Program-made: the position numbers and the translations under genes
Notes under the pieces: model-generated
Seen by the model: only the letters and a program-made list of their open reading frames with translations
What the model was told of the DNA's origin: nothing
Database searches by the model: none
Part shown: positions 15,292 to 23,375 of the stretch, in pieces
Position numbering within the stretch: position 1 is the stretch's first letter
Layout of the letters: each line of letters opens with the position of its first letter
Origin: an uncultured Clostridia bacterium
GTDB lineage: Bacteria; Bacillota; Clostridia; TANB77; CAG-508
DNA length: 64,000 nucleotides
Direction: 5' to 3'
NCBI GenBank assembly: GCA_934182465.1
Contig: CAKPRG010000004.1
Coordinates: forward strand, 137,957-201,956

Positions 15292-16973
15292 GGCAATTCT
15301 CCTTCTATTGTAACTTTAATTACATCTCCTTCTTTAGTACCACTTGTTGATTTAACATCAGCTAAAATATTTTCTGTTGTTAATAATCCTTTAAAGAAAC
15401 CTAATTGCTCATATTGAGAAGATTCTGCTTGAATAACAATATGTTTATCTTGTGTATTTTCAATAGATGTAACTTTTACTTTTTGTGGTATTTTTGTCAT
15501 TATTTTTGTTAATAAGTTTGGTATTGCATCTTTGCCTATTATTGTTTCTTTTAAGTTTGCACCTATATCACTAGTTGAATCAGTTGTATCACTTGATGTA
15601 GGATTATTTAATTTGTTAATTGCATCTATCATTGAACTATAGCTTGATGCTTGTGAATTTATTGTAGATAATTGTGTATCCATTTTTGAAAGTTCACTGC
15701 TTGTTTTTGCTAATGATGCATCAACTTCTTCTTTTTTTGTTTCTATTTGTTTTGTAACAAAATTTGAAAATCCTATAAATCCTACTGTTGCAACTAAAGC
15801 TACTGCTGTTCCTCTAAGCATAAGTTTTTCAACTGCTGTTAAAGGTCCTTTAAAAGACATATTGATTGGAAGATTCATTTTTCCACCAGCATTTTTTCCA
15901 GATGGTGCTCCTCCTCCAATTTTTAGCATATTTTTTAATTTAGCAACAATATCTGTATTTAATGCACTAGCTGAATTTGCATAGTTTAATTCTTTCATTC
16001 CTATTCCAAGTCCATTTAATGCTAATGCCATAGCTGAGTTTACTTCTATATAATCTTTTATTGATGTTCTAACATTTCCACCTTCTAAAAAATATGGTCT
16101 CAAAATTTCGCATTTTGTATTTATCATATATTCTTGGAAATATAAATCTAAATTATTAATTACTGTTCCAGCACCTGTCAAATAAACTTTTGTTACATTT
16201 CCAAAAGCACTATCCAACATTTTTTTACTTTCTGTAACTATTTTGTATAATGTTGGCATTATATCTTCTAAGTGTTCGTTTCCTTCAGATTGAGTTGCCT
16301 GAACATCTTGTGTATATATTGTAATATTTTTACAAATATCATAAGATTTTGCCATTGAATTTTCTGTCTTATTTATTTCTTCTAAGATATTTTTCATTCC
16401 AATATCTATTGTATCTATTCTATAAATTTGTCCATTTAATATTGTTGTGATTTTTGTTGTATCTTCAATATTTATAATTGCAACATTATCTTTATCTCCA
16501 ACATTAATTAGATTTGTTATACTTGCTGATATTGGAGCCATTGAATTTAATTTATATTGTCCTAATGTTTGAGCTTTTTTTGATATATCTGCCTTATTTG
16601 CTGCTATATATAAAGCTTTTAATTTTTCTGAATTTTCTTTATCGTTCATTACAATATATCTCATCTCTAGAGAATCTTTATTGTAACTTTTCTCGTTGCA
16701 ATCCATTTCAAATTCAATATCTACAGTACTTTTTATATCGTTTTTATTTAATCCTGAAAAAACTTCTACATAACCATAAATTTCATTTGAAATATTTGTA
16801 CATATTGGCAACTTGTAACTATTCGTTTCGTTAATGATTTGTGTTAGGGCTTTGTGTAAATCATCATAAAAAAGCACGTTAAAGCTGTCGACTTTGAACG
16901 AATCTTTTTCTTTTATTACTTTTGCATATTTAATCATTGTGTCTTCAATATAAATACCCAAACTGCTTGCCAT
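15288..16973 (-). CDS. pilM: PilM-PilN fusion protein
   Basis: The ATG at 16973 follows GGAG (AAGGAGTAATTAGA-ATG) and gives 561 residues beginning ASSLGIYIEDTMIKYAKVI, the PilM actin-like start; a 24-residue upstream extension is unlikely. About 1-345 is the PilM ATP-binding fold (VYLTGAGTVINNLDLYFQEY is the second phosphate-loop region). Then come a membrane helix (LMLRGTAVALVATVGFIGFSNFV), a coiled-coil, and a PilN/fimbrial-assembly domain (LLTKIMTKIPQKVKVTSIEN...). PilM normally binds the cytoplasmic N-terminal peptide of PilN, so here the two partners are covalently joined. First gene of the operon. Confidence 0.88.
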   Translation of the reverse strand: MASSLGIYIEDTMIKYAKVIKEKDSFKVDSFNVLFYDDLHKALTQIINETNSYKLPICTNISNEIYGYVEVFSGLNKNDIKSTVDIEFEMDCNEKSYNKDSLEMRYIVMNDKENSEKLKALYIAANKADISKKAQTLGQYKLNSMAPISASITNLINVGDKDNVAIINIEDTTKITTILNGQIYRIDTIDIGMKNILEEINKTENSMAKSYDICKNITIYTQDVQATQSEGNEHLEDIMPTLYKIVTESKKMLDSAFGNVTKVYLTGAGTVINNLDLYFQEYMINTKCEILRPYFLEGGNVRTSIKDYIEVNSAMALALNGLGIGMKELNYANSASALNTDIVAKLKNMLKIGGGAPSGKNAGGKMNLPINMSFKGPLTAVEKLMLRGTAVALVATVGFIGFSNFVTKQIETKKEEVDASLAKTSSELSKMDTQLSTINSQASSYSSMIDAINKLNNPTSSDTTDSTSDIGANLKETIIGKDAIPNLLTKIMTKIPQKVKVTSIENTQDKHIVIQAESSQYEQLGFFKGLLTTENILADVKSTSGTKEGDVIKVTIEGELP

Positions 16974-17120
16974 TCTAATTACTCCTTCATTTTTCTCTAT
17001 TACTATTATTCCAAAATTCGCTAATTTAATACTTTTAATATACAATATTTATATATTTATTTTCCCTTACAGTCAATAGATTTTACTGAATAGTAATTCA
17101 AATGTAAACAAAATGTAACA

Positions 17121-19106
17121 TTATATTTTTTCCTTTAAAATACCTTCGCGATAAGCACTTAAAAGCATTTTTAATTCATCTATCTCCTTACATAATCTAG
17201 TGCCAATGTCTGTATCTTTCACTCTCTTACGCATCTTCACATTTTCTTGCAAAATTATTTCACTTTTGATGTCACTACCTTCTTCTATTGCCTTTTGTTT
17301 TGATTCAAAAGGTTCATTTACTGCAAGAACTAATCCATTTGAATTATATGTTAATGTATATCCTGCAATTCCTGTTGTTGGTTGATATGCTTTTGAAAAT
17401 CCTCCATCTATTACTATTAATTTTCCTTTTGCTCTTACAGGACTTTCTCCATCTTTAACTTTTACTGGAATATGTCCATTTATAATATGTCCTTCTTCTA
17501 TATCGGCTCCAAAGTTTTCCAAAATTTTATTGCATATTTTTTCATCATCAACTTTAGCATAATATGGATTTTTATTTTCTTTATGTAATTCTTTCTCTGC
17601 CAAAAAATATCTTTCAAAAGTTGCTGCTTTATCTTTTCCAAAAAGAGGTGATTTTGGTCCACACCAAAAATACCACATATAATCTATTGCTTCTTGATTT
17701 ATTCCTTTAGAATCCCCAAAAAATGCTTTATGTGCAACATTTTCTATATGGTCCATCAATTCTTTTCCTTTACATTTTTTCCCTAATATTTCCACTTGTT
17801 CAAATTCACCATTTTCTAGCATTGGTATGCAACCATGGAATAAAACATTTTGATTAAAGTTTTGATACATATGTCCTTTTGAATACAAAAAGTTTACATG
17901 TACATTCAATTTTTCACTGTGTAAAAATGAATTTTTTAATCTTTCTATTATTTCTGCCTCTTCTGTACTTAGTTTGTACGGATTTTTAGGATCTATAGTT
18001 GGAAAATTCTTGTCATTCATCACATATTCTTTTCCATTTATCAAAACAGTTCCTTTTTCATAATCTATTTTATCTAAAAATAATCTGTCTTTCATTTTGT
18101 ATTCTGGATGTTTTTTTATTAAGCTTCCTTCTAATTTAAATTGAATTACAGAAATTGCTTTATGTATTTTTGAAATAATTATTTTATCACTGTTACTATA
18201 TCTAGAAACTTCTTTTGCTTTAGGTAAAAAGTTTTTGCAATCATCATTAGCATAAGTTTTTACAGCAAACATTGACAATGGTCTTATATTTATTCCATAT
18301 CCTTCTTCTAATGTTGCTAAATTATCGTATCTACTGCATATACGAATTACATTTGCAATACATGCTTCATTTCCACTAGCAGCACCCATCCACAATATGT
18401 CGTGATTTCCCCATTGTATGTCCAAACTGTGGAATTCCATAAGTTTATCCATAATAATAGGCGCACCTGGTCCTCTATCATATATGTCTCCTATTATGTG
18501 CAAATGATCAATTGCCATTCTTTTTATTAAATTTGAAATTGCAATTATAAAAGCATCTGCTCTATTTAGGTCAATAATACTTTCAATAATTTGTTTATAA
18601 TAATTTTCTTTATTTCTATCTTCTCCTTGTGAATGTAATAATTCATCAATAATATAATCAAATCCCTTTGGTAATGCCTTACGCACTTTTGAACGAGTGT
18701 ATTTTGAACTTACTGCTCTACTAACTTCAATAAGTCTATATAACATTATTTTATACCATTCATTTATTTCTGATTGAGCCTCTTCTATGTTTTTATTGTT
18801 TTTTCTTACTTCTTTTTTTACAAGATTTAATTTTTCTTCTGGATAGTAAATTACTGTTGCAAGTTCTTTTCTATCTTTTTCAGTTATTGAATCTTTATAT
18901 ATATCTTCTATTTTATTTTTTATTATTCCTGATCCATTATTTAATATATGAATAAATGCTTCATATTCTCCATGTATATCACTTAAAAACAATTCAGTTC
19001 CTTTTGGCAAATTTAGTATAGCTTGCAAATTTATAATTTCTTCTGAAACTTCTTGTATATTTTTATAAGTTTTTCCTAATAATTCCAAATATTTTCCATT
19101 TTCCAT
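17121..19106 (-). CDS. fbp: Class III fructose-1,6-bisphosphatase
   Basis: 661 residues, the usual length for the Firmicutes-specific class III FBPase of gluconeogenesis. The metallophosphatase motifs are present: FLSDIHGEYEAFIHI (D-x-H), HIIGDIYDRGPGA (GD-x-xDRG), IQWGNHDILWMG (GNHD) and GHIPVKV near the end. It hydrolyses fructose 1,6-bisphosphate to fructose 6-phosphate in the cytoplasm. It lies upstream of the pilus operon on the same strand (about 150 bp gap) and divergent from the dodecin-spoVA unit. Confidence 0.95.
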   Translation of the reverse strand: MENGKYLELLGKTYKNIQEVSEEIINLQAILNLPKGTELFLSDIHGEYEAFIHILNNGSGIIKNKIEDIYKDSITEKDRKELATVIYYPEEKLNLVKKEVRKNNKNIEEAQSEINEWYKIMLYRLIEVSRAVSSKYTRSKVRKALPKGFDYIIDELLHSQGEDRNKENYYKQIIESIIDLNRADAFIIAISNLIKRMAIDHLHIIGDIYDRGPGAPIIMDKLMEFHSLDIQWGNHDILWMGAASGNEACIANVIRICSRYDNLATLEEGYGINIRPLSMFAVKTYANDDCKNFLPKAKEVSRYSNSDKIIISKIHKAISVIQFKLEGSLIKKHPEYKMKDRLFLDKIDYEKGTVLINGKEYVMNDKNFPTIDPKNPYKLSTEEAEIIERLKNSFLHSEKLNVHVNFLYSKGHMYQNFNQNVLFHGCIPMLENGEFEQVEILGKKCKGKELMDHIENVAHKAFFGDSKGINQEAIDYMWYFWCGPKSPLFGKDKAATFERYFLAEKELHKENKNPYYAKVDDEKICNKILENFGADIEEGHIINGHIPVKVKDGESPVRAKGKLIVIDGGFSKAYQPTTGIAGYTLTYNSNGLVLAVNEPFESKQKAIEEGSDIKSEIILQENVKMRKRVKDTDIGTRLCKEIDELKMLLSAYREGILKEKI

Positions 19107-19244
19107 AATTAAAATCTTTCCTTTCTTTTGTCAAAACTTTCATTTAAAATGTATTGTCATTTTATTTATGAATTATGAATTTTTCATGAATAATTTATGG
19201 CTTTTCTGGAAAATATAATAACAAAATTCAAAGGAGGTTTTTTT

Positions 19245-19484
19245 ATGATTTGTGAAAAACATATAAAAATAACAGGATATTCAAATGTTTCTTGGAAAGA
19301 TGCTATTGTAAAATCTATAGCAGAAGCATCTTGTACTTTAAATAATTTATCTGGAATCACAGTTCTTTCTCAAAGAGCTACTTTAAAAAATGACAAAATT
19401 GATCAATATTTAGTTGATTTAGATGTTACATTCTTTGTTGAAAGCGCTAAAGTTCCGGAAAACGAAGAACAAGATAATATGTAA
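19245..19484 (+). CDS. Dodecin family protein
   Basis: The ATG at 19245 is seven bases after AAGGAGG, giving 79 residues; an upstream in-frame start would lack this ribosome binding site. The signature GYSNVSWKDAIVKSIAEASCTLNNLSGITVLSQRA matches dodecins, small dodecameric proteins that bind flavins or CoA. The usual flavin-stacking Trp is at the start of the helix (VSW). A C-terminal extension of ~15 polar residues is present. It lies 31 bp upstream of spoVAC on the same strand, so it is probably made in the forespore with the SpoVA proteins; that timing is inferred. Confidence 0.85.
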   Translation: MICEKHIKITGYSNVSWKDAIVKSIAEASCTLNNLSGITVLSQRATLKNDKIDQYLVDLDVTFFVESAKVPENEEQDNM

Positions 19485-19515
19485 TTTTTATCTAAAAAAT
19501 TTAGAAAGGATTTTT

Positions 19516-19977
19516 ATGAAAGTAGAAAGTAAAGAAGATTATCAAAAATATGTTGATCAAAAAACTCCAAATTCCCCTATTTTCAAAAATTGCTTTAATG
19601 CTTTTTGGGTTGGTGGACTTATTTGTTCTATTGGTCAAATAATTTTTGAATTTTGTAAAATGCGTGGAATTGAAGAAAGTAATTCATACACAATAGTTTC
19701 TATTTTATTAATATTTTTAAGTGCATTTTTAACATCACTTAATGTTTTTAACAGAATTGGAAAATTTGCCGGTGCTGGTTCTTTAGTTCCAATTACTGGA
19801 TTTGCAAACTCCATAGTTTCACCTGCAATGGAATATAAATCAGAAGGTTATGTGCTTGGAGTTGGTGCAAAGATGTTTACAGTAGCAGGTCCAGTATTAG
19901 TATATGGAATTTCTTCTGGAATTATTGTTGGTATTATTTACTTAATATTCAACACTCAAAGTATTACATTAGTTTAA
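19516..19977 (+). CDS. spoVAC: Stage V sporulation protein AC
   Basis: The ATG at 19516 follows AGAAAGGA and gives 153 residues (the longer upstream frame is spurious). SpoVAC is an integral membrane channel protein that moves Ca-dipicolinic acid into the spore core and out at germination. Typical motifs are CFNAFWVGGLICSIGQ, GAGSLVPITGFANSIVSPAMEYKSEG and the Gly-rich C-terminal helix GPVLVYGISSGIIVGIIY. It is first in a spoVAC-spoVAD-spoVAE set; spoVAEa/AF genes are not seen. Confidence 0.95.
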   Translation: MKVESKEDYQKYVDQKTPNSPIFKNCFNAFWVGGLICSIGQIIFEFCKMRGIEESNSYTIVSILLIFLSAFLTSLNVFNRIGKFAGAGSLVPITGFANSIVSPAMEYKSEGYVLGVGAKMFTVAGPVLVYGISSGIIVGIIYLIFNTQSITLV

Positions 19978-20064
19978 TTAAGGAGTATATCACGAAAGTG
20001 ATATAAAGTATAAAGTTAAGGGTAACTTTAAGCCTTAAATATATTATACAAGGAGTATATAACA
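19978..20064 (+). promoter_or_regulatory. Double hairpin in the spoVAC-spoVAD spacer
   Basis: The spacer holds TATATCAC-GAAA-GTGATATA, a perfect 8-bp stem with a GNRA tetraloop, and AAAGTTA-AGGG-TAACTTT. The word AAGGAGTATAT occurs both at the start of the spacer and as the spoVAD ribosome binding site at its end, so the ~70-bp hairpin unit is flanked by a direct repeat. It may tune spoVAD translation or be a small insertion. Confidence 0.5.
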
Positions 20065-21057
20065 TTGAAAAAAGTTGGAAATCAAAGTTTTATTTTAAAT
20101 ACCCCAGTCAATATAGTTAGCTCAGCAAGTATTGTTGGTCCAAAAGAAAAAGATGGGCCATTAAGTAAATTTTTCGATCAGTGCTTAGATGATGAATTTT
20201 GGGGTGAAAAATCTTGGGAAAAAGCTGAAAGCAAGTTTATAAAAGAAACTGTAAATATGGCTATTGCAAAATCTAAAATAGCTCAATCTGATATTGACTT
20301 TTGTTTTGCTGGTGATTTATTAAATCAATGTATTTCATCTTCTTTTGGACTTAGAGAATTAAATATTCCATTTTTTGGTGTTTTCGGTGCTTGCTCAACT
20401 TTTGTCGAATCTATCACACTTGGTTCTATGACAATTGATGGCGATTTTGCAACAAATGTTGTTTGCGCTAGTTCTAGTCACTTTTGTAGTGCTGAAAAAC
20501 AATTTCGTTTTCCTTTAGAGCTTGGAAATCAAAGGCCTCAATCTAGTCAATGGACAGTTACTGGTAGTGGTAGTGTTGTTTTATCTAAAAATGGTACTGG
20601 TCCAAAAATTACTATGTTAACACCTGGTAAAATCGTTGATATGGGAATTAAAGATGCTAATAATATGGGTGCTGCAATGGCTGGTGCTGCTGCAGATACT
20701 TTAATTTCTCATTTTAAAGATACTGGTAGAAAACCTAGTGATTATGATGCTATTTTTTCTGGTGATTTAGGATACATTGGAAAAGATATTTTAATAGATT
20801 TAGCTTCATCAAAAGGTTACAATATTCGTTCTAATTACAATGATTGTGGTGTATTAATTTTTGATAAAGAAAAACAAGATACTCACTCTGGTGGCTCTGG
20901 CTGTGGTTGTATAGCATCAGTTTTTTCTGGATATATTTATCAAATGTTTCAAGAGAAAAAATATAAAAAAGTTCTACTAATGGCAACAGGAGCTTTAATG
21001 AATTCTACAAGTAGTCAGCAAGGTGAATCAATCCCACGGAATTGCTCATGCTATTAG
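20065..21057 (+). CDS. spoVAD: Stage V sporulation protein AD, frameshifted at the extreme C-terminus
   Basis: 330 residues of a thiolase-like fold protein that binds dipicolinic acid in the spore inner membrane complex. The TTG start at 20065 follows AAGGAG. Family motifs include SASIVGPKEKDGPL, FFGVFGACSTFVES and MATGALMNSTSSQQGESIP. After GESIP the family continues G-I-A-H-A, but the read gives RNCSCY and stops. Dropping one base near 21037 restores GIAHAISIEE with a stop at 21068-21070. So the gene carries a one-base insertion, real or an assembly error, affecting only the last ten residues. Confidence 0.93.
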   Translation: MKKVGNQSFILNTPVNIVSSASIVGPKEKDGPLSKFFDQCLDDEFWGEKSWEKAESKFIKETVNMAIAKSKIAQSDIDFCFAGDLLNQCISSSFGLRELNIPFFGVFGACSTFVESITLGSMTIDGDFATNVVCASSSHFCSAEKQFRFPLELGNQRPQSSQWTVTGSGSVVLSKNGTGPKITMLTPGKIVDMGIKDANNMGAAMAGAAADTLISHFKDTGRKPSDYDAIFSGDLGYIGKDILIDLASSKGYNIRSNYNDCGVLIFDKEKQDTHSGGSGCGCIASVFSGYIYQMFQEKKYKKVLLMATGALMNSTSSQQGESIPRNCSCY

Positions 21058-21070
21058 TATTGAAGAATAA

Positions 21071-21207
21071 GTTTTTTAAACTTAACACAGTGTATAAAAA
21101 TATTGAAAAATAAGTTAAAAAAAACTTGGCATAGTGAATAAAGATATGGACATTTTCATAAAATTTGTTTTTTACAATTATTATAATGTCCACTTTTATT
21201 CTTATAC
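21071..21207 (-). repeat. Dispersed repeat R1, copy 3, inside the spoVA operon
   Basis: Read on the minus strand this begins AGAATAAAAGTGGACATTATA and matches copies 1 and 2 through the CTTTATTCAC block and a hairpin region. It fills the spoVAD-spoVAE gap, which is normally only a few bases. The 68-residue minus-strand frame across it is repeat-derived. Confidence 0.6.
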
Positions 21208-21252
21208 ACATATTTATAATTTAGAAATACTTTAAGAAAGGATTATATAGAT

Positions 21253-21621
21253 ATGGATTGGTTTATGGTATTGAAAGCTTTTATAGTTGGTGGACTTATT
21301 TGTATTGTCGGACAAATTTTAATAGATAAAACGAAACTTACATCAGCAAGAATATTAGTTGTTTTTGTTACAACAGGCGCTATTTTAGGTGGTCTAGGAA
21401 TATATAAATATTTAATAGACTTTGCTGGTTGTGGTGCAACAGTCCCTTTAACAGGATTTGGAAGTTTATTGTCTAAAGGAACTATTCAAGCTATCTCTGA
21501 AAAAGGCTTTATTGGTATATTTACAGGAGGAATAACAGCAGCTGCTGGTGGAATTGCTGCTGCAGTGTTCTTTGGTTACATTGCTTCCCTAGTTTCAAAA
21601 CCTAAAATTAAAAAGCAATAA
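21253..21621 (+). CDS. spoVAE: Stage V sporulation protein AE
   Basis: 122 residues, a small polytopic membrane protein of the SpoVA dipicolinate channel. Characteristic pieces are FIVGGLICIVGQILIDKT, DFAGCGATVPLTGFGSLLSKG and a Gly/Ala-rich last helix. A GAAAGGA ribosome binding site precedes ATG. It is separated from spoVAD by a ~180-bp insertion carrying repeat R1, but remains in the same orientation and is presumably cotranscribed. Confidence 0.94.
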   Translation: MDWFMVLKAFIVGGLICIVGQILIDKTKLTSARILVVFVTTGAILGGLGIYKYLIDFAGCGATVPLTGFGSLLSKGTIQAISEKGFIGIFTGGITAAAGGIAAAVFFGYIASLVSKPKIKKQ

Positions 21622-21931
21622 AATCAAATCAAATAAGATAATATAGCAATAAATGAAATAGGATAACATAGTAATAAATAAAAACTTTATAGAATAAAAA
21701 ATATAATAAGGTAATATATGAAACTAATAATAGAAATAATAAAGTAATGTATAAAACTTTATAGCATACTATTGACAAGTATTTTAAAAAATTTTGCCAA
21801 TAGTTTTTTCTTTTTTTATAATTTTTCCGAACATATTTTTGCAAAAAGTATTGACAAACAAATTTTCTGTGTGTAAAATAATAACAGAACAAAAGTTCAG
21901 AGCAGAAATATATTTTAGGAGGATTTTTAAA

Positions 21932-22534
21932 ATGAATATTTTTTCAAAAACAAATGCAAAAACAGTTAGAAAATCAGGTAATACATCAAATTACAATTTT
22001 TCACATAATAACAATACTAATGATAATTTTATATTTGGAAAAGACGAAACTTTACAACCTAAATTTACTAAAATTTTTGGAATAAATTATTCAATTGATA
22101 TTTACTATTTAAAAATAAAATCACCAGAACTAAACTTAAACAAAAATAGTATTCAAATATATCTTCCTATGCAATATAGAAAAAACAATAATCAAGAATT
22201 ATTAAATATAATATTATTAAAAATGTATACAAAAATCGCAGAAAATGAAATAGAAAATGTTATGGAAAAAGCAAGACATTCTTTCGGCTTTGCTCCAGAA
22301 GATTATCGCATTTCAAAAATGAATAATTGTATGGCTTTTTGCAGTAAAGAAACTGGATTTATTTGTATAAATCCTCAAATCATTATGTACGATAAAAAAA
22401 CAATTGAATACATTATATTTCATGAATTCTGCCACTTAAAATACAAAACTCATTCAAAAAAGTTTTATGAACTTTTAAAAGCTCATATGCCAAATTACAA
22501 ATACTTTGAAAGTTCATTAATTAATATGTATTAA
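21932..22534 (+). CDS. YgjP/SprT-like zinc metallopeptidase (DUF45)
   Basis: The ATG at 21932 follows AGGAGGA and gives 200 residues. The C-terminal half holds the M48-like zinc site HEFCH (164-168) with a third ligand His174 (KTHSKKFYELL), the YgjP/DUF45 pattern. The N-terminal half is a beta-rich YgjP domain preceded by a polar Asn-rich stretch. No signal peptide, so it is cytoplasmic. Substrate unknown. A hairpin at 22554-22588 ends the unit. Confidence 0.82.
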   Translation: MNIFSKTNAKTVRKSGNTSNYNFSHNNNTNDNFIFGKDETLQPKFTKIFGINYSIDIYYLKIKSPELNLNKNSIQIYLPMQYRKNNNQELLNIILLKMYTKIAENEIENVMEKARHSFGFAPEDYRISKMNNCMAFCSKETGFICINPQIIMYDKKTIEYIIFHEFCHLKYKTHSKKFYELLKAHMPNYKYFESSLINMY

Positions 22535-22553
22535 AATTTAATAATTACGCTTT

Positions 22554-22588
22554 AAGCTGCTTTTATAAATAATATATAAAAGTGGCTT
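22554..22588 (+). terminator. Probable terminator after the YgjP-like gene
   Basis: AAGC-TG-CTTTTATA pairs with TATAAAAG-TG-GCTT, followed by ATTTCTT. The stem has two mismatches and the T run is weak. Confidence 0.5.
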
Positions 22589-22698
22589 ATTTCTTGCATT
22601 TTCACTTTTCATATTTTATAGAATTTGACTTTTTTGTTATTTTTTGATAAAATATAGTATGCTTTTTAATTTTTATTGTTTTATAAGGAGGAATTATT

Positions 22699-23145
22699 AT
22701 GAACGTTTTAGGAAACAAACATCTGCAATTGCAGCCCCTTACTAGAGAAAATGCAATTGAATTAAGATTTATTGCTATGGCAATGAACGACAAGTCCTTA
22801 CAGAAATTTTTTACAGATAAAATAGACAATCCTGTAAAAGAAGACCTGTATGGCATATTCTACAAAAAAGGAGCGAAGTCACTAATTATTGGATATTTAG
22901 AGCTTAAAAGATCAGCTCGTGCCTACAATGTTTCCGGCTTTATTGCTCCAAACTATCGTCGCAATCATTATATGACGAATGTTTTGGAAACAGTAGTGCA
23001 GAAGTTCCCTGCAACAGTATTTTATTTCAATATCGACCTCAAGAATACTGCTGCTCAGCTTATGCTCGAAAAGATGGGATCCACTGTACTTGAGACCAGT
23101 TTGGAAAAGAAAGTGTATTACATTAAGGGCAATCCCCATATGTAA
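22699..23145 (+). CDS. GNAT-family acetyltransferase-like protein
   Basis: 148 residues behind AAGGAGGAATTATT-ATG. The fold signs are GNAT-like: LQLQPLTRENAIEL at the start, LIIGYLELKRSARAYNVSGFIAPNYRRNHYMTNVLETVV (strand 4 and the acetyl-CoA loop, with RRNHYM in place of the usual Q/RxxGxG/A) and LKNTAAQLMLEKMGSTVLETSLEKKVYYI. The acetyl-CoA loop is atypical, so activity is uncertain. It stands alone with its own strong terminator. Its codons are visibly richer in G and C than its neighbours (GCC, CTC, CGC), suggesting recent acquisition. Confidence 0.7.
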   Translation: MNVLGNKHLQLQPLTRENAIELRFIAMAMNDKSLQKFFTDKIDNPVKEDLYGIFYKKGAKSLIIGYLELKRSARAYNVSGFIAPNYRRNHYMTNVLETVVQKFPATVFYFNIDLKNTAAQLMLEKMGSTVLETSLEKKVYYIKGNPHM

Positions 23146-23253
23146 CATACATTTATTCTGTCCAGACTATTGCATTCTTAATTTTCAACGGGCTTACCGT
23201 TATGACATATTGATGTCATTTGCAACTGAAAGTTATACACTTTACTGTTGCAA

Positions 23254-23287
23254 AAAAGATGCAAGGCTTTACGCCCTGCATCTTTTT
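23254..23287 (+). terminator. Intrinsic terminator after the GNAT gene
   Basis: AAAAGATGCA-GG and CC-TGCATCTTTTT form a stable stem ending in a T-rich run. Confidence 0.85.
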
Positions 23288-23375
23288 CTTTTTTTATCTA
23301 ATTCCAAAGTATCTAATTCTTTTTATAATAATTATTGATATATTCTTCCACTAAATCTTTATGCTTTCTATGTAA

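Noticed and set aside
21005..21211. 68-residue minus-strand ORF overlapping the spoVAD end
   Set aside because: It overlaps the true spoVAD coding end and R1 copy 3; its similarity to the frame at 39946-40140 only reflects the shared repeat.
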